A stretch of DNA of 34,934 nucleotides from NCBI GenBank assembly GCA_947625355.1, contig CANQOA010000019.1, positions 1 through 34,934 of the forward strand, given 5' to 3'. Every line of letters starts with the position of its first letter. Position 1 is the first letter of the stretch. Origin of the DNA: an uncultured Oscillospiraceae bacterium (GTDB lineage Bacteria; Bacillota; Clostridia; Oscillospirales; Oscillospiraceae). Position numbers and translations under genes: made by a program. The notes below the pieces were generated by a model. The model was not told the origin of the DNA. It worked only from the letters and a program-made list of their open reading frames with translations, and made no database searches. Of this stretch, positions 30,395 to 34,934 are shown one piece after another.

Positions 30395-30633
30395 CCACCA
30401 GTAAACTGGTGGCATGACGAGCCCCTAGAAGGGGCTATTGCCGGCTTAGCCCCTATAAGGGGCACTGAAGGTTTATCATCGCATCACACGCCCCACCACC
30501 CGTAAACGGGTCATAGCTTCTATCTTGGCGTAGGTGCTAAATCTTAGTGCCCCACTCACAGGGTTTGCTTCCCTTCGGGAAGCCTCATGCTAAAGCTATT
30601 TTTCTTCCCCCGGTAAAACCGGGGGCTTTCTTT
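30388..30633 (+). ncRNA. Candidate structured RNA, HEARO / IscB omega-RNA-like, with its own terminator
   Basis: Seven hairpins follow one another: 30388-30418 (13 bp with one bulged A, TAAA loop), 30420-30436, 30449-30463, 30498-30511, 30533-30551 (two G-U), 30567-30583 and the terminator 30607-30625. Between them are unpaired stretches that look conserved-type (ATTGCCGGCTT, CACTGAAGG). No reading frame fits. Density, plus-strand terminator and an ATGA at the 5' edge recall the HEARO/omega-RNAs of IscB elements, whose guide is the flank just upstream; no iscB follows. Identity rests on memory of the class, not a search. A non-autonomous IS200/IS605-type remnant is the main alternative. Confidence 0.4.
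30607..30633 (+). terminator. Intrinsic terminator of the hairpin-rich segment
   Basis: A perfect 8-bp stem, CCCCCGGT (30607-30614) with ACCGGGGG (30618-30625), and an AAA loop, followed by CTTTCTTTC. Confidence 0.7.
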
Positions 30634-30653
30634 CACGTCTAAAGACACCAGTG

Positions 30654-30692
30654 AAACCCGGAAAGCCTTGTGTGTCAGGCGTTTCCGGGTTT
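30654..30692. repeat. Inverted repeat in the gap after the candidate RNA
   Basis: AAACCCGGAAA (30654-30664) pairs exactly with TTTCCGGGTTT (30682-30692), with an inner GCC/GGC. The rest of 30634-30782 has no gene; it also holds CGCTTA-TTG-TAAGCG and a second copy of ATTGTAAG (30721-30728; first copy 30381-30388). Confidence 0.6.
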
Positions 30693-30782
30693 GTGTTCAT
30701 TTTAGAGTAGCACCGCGCTTATTGTAAGCGGTCAGGAAAACAGGAAATTTTGATACAAGGCGGCCATTCATCGGCATAAACC

Positions 30783-30816
30783 AAGGCTCACCGAAACGGT
30801 GGGCCTTGATAGTTTT
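30783..30816. terminator. Terminator downstream of the accessory gene
   Basis: An 11-bp stem (30783-30793 with 30797-30807, one G-U) with an AAA loop. On the plus strand TAGTTTTTA follows. It lies just past the 3' end of the minus-strand gene at 30822 and may stop transcription both ways. Confidence 0.65.
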
Positions 30817-30821
30817 TATAC

Positions 30822-31961
30822 TTAGCTGACATTGTCTAGCTTTTTGTCGAGTTCAATTCCACCATGAGATGCGGCCAATATTAGTGTTTTTGTGCTCTCG
30901 GTAATAGATTTAATCGCCGCTTGCTCTTTTTGATTAGCAAGTTCAATTGCCTGCGCTTCAGCTAATGTCTTACGAGCCTGCGCTTCAATAAGAGCGGTTT
31001 CAGCAACGGTCTTTTTTGTTTCCGCTTCTATTTGATTAATCTCTGCTTTTACTTTTTTTCGCTCGCAGTGGTCGTTAGCAAGCTCATTTCCTTTTGACAG
31101 GATTGCCATCAATCCTGTGCTTACTTCACCATCTTTAGTTGTTGTTTTCCCTACTATTGCTCTGCCAATCCATACAGCAGTTAAAACAGATGCAGGCGTT
31201 GTAGGGAATCCCATTTCCATAAAACCAGGTGATCCAACAGCGGTTTTAATCGTCACCTGCCCACTAGTATCCTCAGTGCCAAAATAGTCAGCAAATGCCT
31301 TGTTGATTTGTAAAACTGACAATTGCAAATTAAGACTGTCCTGAACACGGAAGTCAGATGTTGTTGTTTTAATTAATGTTAGATGAATTCTACTGTCAGT
31401 GATGTAACAAGGGTGTAGATTGCGATAAACCATATCAGAGTACTGGGTTATATCAGAAATTGTCTGCTGTGCGCGAAGTACTCTGAACAGATACACATCG
31501 GCCCACCATTCGATTTGTTTTATCCATTTTACAGACCGCTTATGTTTGTACTCACATTGATCGTATTCATCTTTCAAGTATTTATGTTTAATCTCAGAAG
31601 TAATATCCTCCAATATGCCAATAGCTATGCGTCTGCCACTAAAATCTGGTATAACAACCAAATCACCTTTCGCCATTCTCCTATAAAATGAGTCCATTTG
31701 GCTATAAATCAATCCCGGGCGTTTTTCATCGGGATATAACTTAGCTATTGCCTCTTTCTTTTCCGTTTCAGTCTTTTCCTTGTCAGAGATAAGGTCCGAA
31801 GAAACTAAATCCCAGCCCAAGGCAATGTAGTTGTTAAAATGAAAATCGAAGTAATACTTGCCAGACTGGGTCCTAAAAAACCATATATGTGTACTTTCCT
31901 CGATTATAGGGATATTAAATGCATTTGCCAGACTATGAACTATGTTTTCAGCATTAAGCAT
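30822..31961 (-). CDS. Accessory protein: EVE/PUA-like N-domain with C-terminal coiled coil, possible defence factor
   Basis: A 379-residue protein I do not recognise as a whole. Residues 25-185 follow the pattern of EVE-like (PUA superfamily) domains at the front of Mrr/McrB-type restriction proteins: WFFRTQSGKYY, then IALGWDLV, AIAKLYPDE, MAKGDLVVIPDF, RRIAIGILEDI and VKWIKQIEW. A middle part (186-250) is unassigned; 252-272 is mildly hydrophobic. Residues 295-345 are an Ala/Glu/Lys-rich coiled coil. No nuclease motif is evident. The gene is far more AT-rich than its surroundings and is read against the element's other genes from its own promoter, typical of cargo. GAGGGA precedes the ATG. 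Confidence 0.6.
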   Translation of the reverse strand: MLNAENIVHSLANAFNIPIIEESTHIWFFRTQSGKYYFDFHFNNYIALGWDLVSSDLISDKEKTETEKKEAIAKLYPDEKRPGLIYSQMDSFYRRMAKGDLVVIPDFSGRRIAIGILEDITSEIKHKYLKDEYDQCEYKHKRSVKWIKQIEWWADVYLFRVLRAQQTISDITQYSDMVYRNLHPCYITDSRIHLTLIKTTTSDFRVQDSLNLQLSVLQINKAFADYFGTEDTSGQVTIKTAVGSPGFMEMGFPTTPASVLTAVWIGRAIVGKTTTKDGEVSTGLMAILSKGNELANDHCERKKVKAEINQIEAETKKTVAETALIEAQARKTLAEAQAIELANQKEQAAIKSITESTKTLILAASHGGIELDKKLDNVS

Positions 31962-32006
31962 ATTACTTCCCTCGTTTCTCTTTATAGGAGGATTAGCATT
32001 TAATTA

Positions 32007-32035
32007 ATTATACCATATTTTGTACCTGTATGCAA
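32007..32035 (-). promoter_or_regulatory. Promoter of the accessory gene
   Basis: Reading leftwards, TTGCAT (32030-32035), 17 bp, then a perfect TATAAT (32007-32012), about 45 bases before the start codon. Confidence 0.7.
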
Positions 32036-32084
32036 CAGCGGCACACAAATCTAGGTTGAATAATGTTAGATAGGAGGTTAGTCC

Positions 32085-32798
32085 ATGCCATTTGATTACT
32101 ACTACGGCGGACAATCGGAGAGCTTCGCATTTTACCGCATACCCCGTATCCTCGTGACCGGGCAGGAGTTTCGGTGCCTGTCCACGGACGCCAAGCTGCT
32201 GTACGGCCTCATGCTGGACCGCATGGGCCTTTCCATGCGGAACGGCTGGTATGACGCCCAGGGCCGGGTGTTCATCTACTACACCATGGAGCAGATACAG
32301 GAGGACATGAACTGCGGCCACGACAAGGCCCTCAAGCTGCTGGCCGAGCTGGACGCAGCCAAGGGCGTCGGCCTTATTGAGCGCGTAAAGCAGGGCCAGG
32401 GCAAGCCCACCATCATCTATGTGAAGCAGTTTACCGCCCCGGAGGTCCCGGCTCCCGCCCCAGACGAGGACGACGCAGAGGGCCGAGGTGCAGACATGGG
32501 AAAAGCCCACGTCAAGACATCGGATATTCCCATGTCCAGACATCGGAAAATCCGAGGTCAAGACTTCGATTTTTCCGAGGCAAATAAGAATAATATAAAC
32601 AAGACTGATATGAGCAATACTGATCCATCAATCTATCCATCCTATCCAGACCCCGGAGGATCGATGGATGGATACGAGCATGAGGCAAGAGAAAGTATCA
32701 TTTTCTCCCGTGGGAGTGGCGGCGCCTTCGGTGCCGACACTCTTGCAAGTATGCCGTTTGGTAGCACAAACGGCCTTGTTAGGGGGCGCTCCCCCTAA
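32085..32798 (+). CDS. repA: Replication initiator protein A (RepA N-terminal family), short form
   Basis: A 237-residue protein of the type encoded by clostridial integrative and mobilizable elements. The N-terminal winged-helix domain (about 10-115) has YRIPRILVTGQEFRCLSTDAKLLYGLMLDRM and YYTMEQIQEDMNCGHDKALKLL, the standard signature. An acidic linker and an Asn/Lys stretch follow. Long relatives then carry a second domain of roughly 100 residues; here the frame instead runs through GC-rich palindromic DNA from about codon 205 (RESIIFSRGSGG...) to its stop, so the C-terminus is probably lost. TAGGAGG lies seven bases before the ATG. It should start replication of the excised circle, if still active. 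Confidence 0.82.
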   Translation: MPFDYYYGGQSESFAFYRIPRILVTGQEFRCLSTDAKLLYGLMLDRMGLSMRNGWYDAQGRVFIYYTMEQIQEDMNCGHDKALKLLAELDAAKGVGLIERVKQGQGKPTIIYVKQFTAPEVPAPAPDEDDAEGRGADMGKAHVKTSDIPMSRHRKIRGQDFDFSEANKNNINKTDMSNTDPSIYPSYPDPGGSMDGYEHEARESIIFSRGSGGAFGADTLASMPFGSTNGLVRGRSP

Positions 32799-32837
32799 TA
32801 CCCCACCACGGAAATACGTCTCACCGTGAGACGCATT
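32700..32837 (+). other. Candidate origin of transfer (oriT): cluster of inverted repeats before mobC
   Basis: Four palindromes lie in a row: CGGCGCC/GGTGCCG around 32719-32736, GCCGTTTG/CAAACGGC (32753-32760 with 32767-32774), TTAGGGGG/CCCCCTAA (32779-32786 with 32791-32798) and CGTCTCAC/GTGAGACG (32817-32824 with 32826-32833). The position just upstream of mobC and the relaxase gene is the normal place of a MOBP oriT. The nick site is not identified. Confidence 0.55.
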
Positions 32838-32864
32838 TATATCACGACACGAAAGGATGATGCC

Positions 32865-33173
32865 ATGAGAAAACGAAACCGCCATGTGAGCGTCTGGATG
32901 AATGACGGGGAGTACCGCCATCTGAAGCAACAGGCTCACGCCGCCGGAATGGGCATAGACCCATTCATCCGCTGCCTCGTCGCAGACAGGGAGATCGCCT
33001 CCAGGCCGCCCGACAGCTACGACGACATCCTGCGGGAACTGTCCGCCATCGGCAACAACGTCAACCAGATCGCCCGCTGGGCCAACGCCAGGAAAGGCGT
33101 GACCGACCCGGAAATGGAGACTGCCGCCGCCCTCGTCCGTCAGGCGTGGCGGCTGGTGAAGGGGGTGCGGTGA
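32865..33173 (+). CDS. mobC: MobC-like relaxosome accessory protein
   Basis: A basic protein of about 102 residues. It has a ribbon-helix-helix start (RHVSVWMNDGEYRHLKQQA) and the MobC core LRELSAIGNNVNQIARWAN, which binds near oriT and helps the relaxase open the strands. I start at 32865, seven bases after AAAGGA; the frame is open from 32826, within the palindrome. Its TGA overlaps the relaxase ATG (TGATG), so the two are translated as a unit. Confidence 0.88.
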   Translation: MRKRNRHVSVWMNDGEYRHLKQQAHAAGMGIDPFIRCLVADREIASRPPDSYDDILRELSAIGNNVNQIARWANARKGVTDPEMETAAALVRQAWRLVKGVR

Positions 33174-34510
33174 TGGCATACGACAAGATCTATACGATCC
33201 GCGCCCGGCTCTATGACCGCATCTGCTATATCCTGGACCCGGCCAAGACCACCGCAGAGGGCGGACTTGTGCTTCAATACGGGCTGAACTGCGACCTGCT
33301 GGACGCCTACCGGGAAATGATGCACACCAAGGCCAGATGGGACAAGCAGAGCGGCGTCCAGGGCTATCACCTTATCCACTCTTATGCGCCCGGAGAGATC
33401 GAGCCGGAGCAGGCCCACGCCCTGGGCGTGGAGCTTGCCGACCGCCTTGTGGGGGATCGCTTCGAGGCCGTCGTTGCCACCCATATTGACCACGCCCACA
33501 TCCACTGTCATATCATCTTCAACTCCGTGTCCTTCATGGACGGGAGGAAGTACCGCAGCAACTTCAAAGCCTACTACGGGGACATACGGGGCACGTCCAA
33601 CGCCATAAGCCGGGAAAACGGCCTGTCCGTCATTGAGCCGAGGAACCACGGCAAACACTACGTCGAATGGGACGCCGAGCGCCAGGGCAAGCCCAATATC
33701 CGCGCTCTTATCCGGCAGGACATGGACGCGGCCATCGAGGACAGCTTTACCTACCAGAGCTTTTTCGCCGTTCTGGAGAAGCGGGGCTACACCGTAAAGC
33801 GCGGCCCCAATGTGACCCACACCGCCGTCCGGCCACCGGGCGGCTCCCGCTTCATCCGGCTGGACAGCCTGGGAGACAGCTACACCGAGGCGGGGATCAT
33901 GGAGCGGTTGAAAGGCGTCCGGGCCGGGCAGAAAAAGCAGCCGGAATTACCGAATATTCCCGTCGTGACTCTGGTCCCCGGCAGACGGTGTACCATAAAG
34001 CGGGGCATGATAGACCACCGCCCCGGCCAGAAGCTGCATGGCCTCCGGGCGCTGTATGTGCGGTATCTGTATATCCTGGGCGTGATAGGCGTCCGGGGCC
34101 AGCGCCGCCGTCCCGTCCCGTTCAACGTCCGGGCGGAGGTACGGAGGCTGGACAGATACAAAGAGCAATTCCGGCTCCTGCACAATTACCACGTTGAAAC
34201 CACAGACCAGCTATCCATGCTCCGGGACGCTTTGCAAACGGATATGGAGGCGGAGATAGAGGCCCGTCGGGACCTATATCGCCGCAAGCGCCGAGGCGAG
34301 GACGTGGACGGCGAGATCGCCCTGGCCAACAAAAGCATTTGGGCGGTGCGGAAGGAAATTCGCGTCTACGACAGGATCGCCGCAGAGCTTCCTGGCATCC
34401 GGGAACAGGTGGAGGAATACACACAATCACAGAAGAAGAATCAAAACATAGACCATGCCAAGGCAAGAGAAAGGAGGGAGCCGTTCACCCTACCGCGCAC
34501 AGATAGGTAG
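33173..34510 (+). CDS. Relaxase / mobilization nuclease (MOBP type)
   Basis: A 445-residue relaxase that would nick oriT and lead the strand into a recipient. The N-terminal domain has a candidate catalytic Tyr19 in DRICYILDP, a GYHLIHSYAPGE strand and the metal site THIDHAHIHCHIIFNSV (His104, His107, His109, His111 and His113). A second part (about 190-300) ends in an arginine-rich segment, and the C-terminus (about 340-440) is a charged helical region. The start overlaps mobC. It carries no conjugation channel genes, so transfer would depend on a helper element. The stop lies one base before a long nested inverted repeat. Confidence 0.9.
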   Translation: MAYDKIYTIRARLYDRICYILDPAKTTAEGGLVLQYGLNCDLLDAYREMMHTKARWDKQSGVQGYHLIHSYAPGEIEPEQAHALGVELADRLVGDRFEAVVATHIDHAHIHCHIIFNSVSFMDGRKYRSNFKAYYGDIRGTSNAISRENGLSVIEPRNHGKHYVEWDAERQGKPNIRALIRQDMDAAIEDSFTYQSFFAVLEKRGYTVKRGPNVTHTAVRPPGGSRFIRLDSLGDSYTEAGIMERLKGVRAGQKKQPELPNIPVVTLVPGRRCTIKRGMIDHRPGQKLHGLRALYVRYLYILGVIGVRGQRRRPVPFNVRAEVRRLDRYKEQFRLLHNYHVETTDQLSMLRDALQTDMEAEIEARRDLYRRKRRGEDVDGEIALANKSIWAVRKEIRVYDRIAAELPGIREQVEEYTQSQKKNQNIDHAKARERREPFTLPRTDR

Positions 34511-34664
34511 GCTGTTATCCCCCGCGGGGAGTGTGATCCGGCGTCCGGCCCCCGTCAAGGCTGGCGTCTGCTTCGCAGCCGCTCACGAGCCGGCCAGTCT
34601 GCGGACTGGCCGGGCCTTGACAGAAACCGGGCGCCGGATCATTTGTCGGTAAGGGGATAACAGC
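34511..34664 (+). repeat. Nested inverted repeat of 154 nt after the relaxase gene
   Basis: Four arms lie inside one another: GCTGTTATCCCC (34511-34522) with GGGGATAACAGC (34653-34664); a 15-bp arm with one mismatch (34534-34548 with 34627-34641); GTCAAGGC (34554-34561) with GCCTTGAC (34614-34621); and an inner 10-bp hairpin (34590-34599 with 34604-34613, loop TGCG). A small CTGC-TTC-GCAG hairpin lies beside the inner one, giving a branched fold. No gene lies here. Confidence 0.75.
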
Positions 34665-34667
34665 AGC

Positions 34668-34690
34668 AAAGCCCGCGTTTCGCGGGCTTT
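34668..34690. terminator. Hairpin after the nested repeat, possible terminator
   Basis: A perfect 10-bp stem, AAAGCCCGCG (34668-34677) with CGCGGGCTTT (34681-34690), loop TTT. The T-run is only the last three bases of the stem, so termination may be weak. Confidence 0.5.
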
Positions 34691-34750
34691 GGGCATAGTG
34701 GGAGCGCGGGCGCACCGCCGGAGGCTGGGTGCTGGCCCCGGCCCGGTGCT

Positions 34751-34778
34751 GGAAATTCGTCTCACCATGAGACGCATT
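34751..34778 (+). repeat. Second copy of the oriT-side hairpin
   Basis: A 28-base stretch nearly identical to 32810-32837 (two differences), both folding as CGTCTCA/TGAGACG. One copy lies before mobC, the other before the promoter at 34821. Confidence 0.75.
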
Positions 34779-34820
34779 TCCGGCAGCATAGAAATTGCCA
34801 AGGGAAATAAAAGAAAGCGG

Positions 34821-34849
34821 TTGACACGCCTCGTCGCCTCGCATATAAT
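34821..34849 (+). promoter_or_regulatory. Consensus sigma-A promoter near the window end
   Basis: TTGACA (34821-34826), exactly 17 bp, and TATAAT (34844-34849): both hexamers are perfect, the strongest promoter in the window. It must serve a gene that begins past 34934. Confidence 0.85.
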
Positions 34850-34876
34850 ATATCTGCGGGTGTATCTCAGCCCTAA

Positions 34877-34933
34877 ATGAGAAACTTATTGCGCGGGCTT
34901 CTCTTGGCCCTTGATCAAGACAGTTACAAGTGA
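34877..34933 (+). CDS. Possible leader peptide, 18 residues
   Basis: The reading frame MRNLLRGLLLALDQDSYK begins about 21 bases after the expected transcription start and ends just before the window edge. It is rich in leucine (seven of 18). There is no good ribosome site (GCGGGTG is the nearest purine-rich run), so translation is unproven. A short leader ORF behind a strong promoter suggests attenuation of the next gene, but it may be chance. Confidence 0.35.
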   Translation: MRNLLRGLLLALDQDSYK

Positions 34934-34934
34934 G

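Larger units (their letters stand above)
30374..34934 (+). mobile_element. Integrated mobilizable element inserted in sigK (left part; right end beyond window)
   Basis: From 30374 on, sequence unlike sigK takes over. It carries a hairpin-rich segment, an AT-rich accessory gene, a plasmid-type replication initiator, a candidate oriT, mobC, a relaxase and a further structured segment: an integrative and mobilizable element or integrated plasmid. No integrase or transposase is visible, so the recombination mechanism is unknown. The left boundary is set by where sigK similarity stops and could be off by a few bases. The right end is not reached. Confidence 0.7.

Noticed and set aside
30388-30692. 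CRISPR array
   Set aside because: The repeated palindromes differ in sequence and spacing, and there are no equal-length repeats with unique spacers.
30374-30820. Group II intron as the cause of the sigK break
   Set aside because: No intron-encoded reverse transcriptase, no domain V-like hairpin that I could recognise, and plasmid mobility genes follow.
30374-34934. Classical phage-type skin element
   Set aside because: No phage genes or SpoIVCA-like recombinase are visible; the content is that of a mobilizable plasmid-like element.

Overview
The window is GC-rich (roughly 60-65% G+C by eye), with tightly packed genes, strong AGGAGG-type ribosome sites and sigma-A-like promoters. Together with a pro-sigma-K gene (endospore formation), DUF624, RecD2, ComF, MreB-type, glycerol kinase and glutamate dehydrogenase genes, this points to a GC-rich spore-forming Clostridia of the Oscillospiraceae type (gut Flavonifractor/Lawsonibacter-like). 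The taxon is inferred from gene content, not from a marker gene.

Layout. (1) 1-10172: a glycan-use locus. It has the tail of a sugar-binding protein, a DUF624 membrane protein, a YicI-type GH31 alpha-xylosidase, a GH42 beta-galactosidase, a serine beta-lactamase-fold hydrolase/esterase and an AAC(6')-like acetyltransferase on the plus strand. Facing them on the minus strand are a second GH31 enzyme and an alpha/beta-hydrolase esterase. Two alpha-xylosidase-type enzymes, a beta-galactosidase and two possible esterases match the side chains of xyloglucan oligosaccharides (Gal-Xyl, with O-acetyl groups). (2) 10347-11953: a membrane-anchored XRE regulator and an AlkZ-related protein, convergent around a perfect 36-bp palindrome. 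(3) 12017-20371: a housekeeping run of dus, uvrA, a small-multidrug-export family protein, recD2, comF and an mreB paralogue, with overlapping or short junctions from uvrA onward. (4) 20382-25255: a monoglyceride-lipase-like hydrolase divergent from glpK, then gdhA divergent from a zinc-type macrodomain ADP-ribosylhydrolase. (5) 25272-29660: a hybrid histidine kinase followed by an orphan solute-binding lipoprotein.

(6) 29699-34934: a pro-sigma-K gene that reads normally to Arg213 in the region 4.2 recognition helix, then breaks off into foreign DNA. That DNA holds a roughly 245-nt array of hairpins ending in an intrinsic terminator (candidate structured RNA of the HEARO/omega-RNA kind), an AT-rich gene for an EVE/PUA-like plus coiled-coil protein (possible defence cargo), a RepA-type initiator, a palindrome-rich candidate oriT, MobC, a MOBP-type relaxase, a 154-nt nested inverted repeat, a duplicated hairpin, and a consensus promoter leading to a short leader ORF at the window edge. 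The most economical reading is an integrated mobilizable element sitting in sigK, by position reminiscent of the skin elements of Bacillus and Clostridioides. Its right end, any recombinase and the missing sigK 3' piece lie outside the window, so a developmentally excised element is a hypothesis only.
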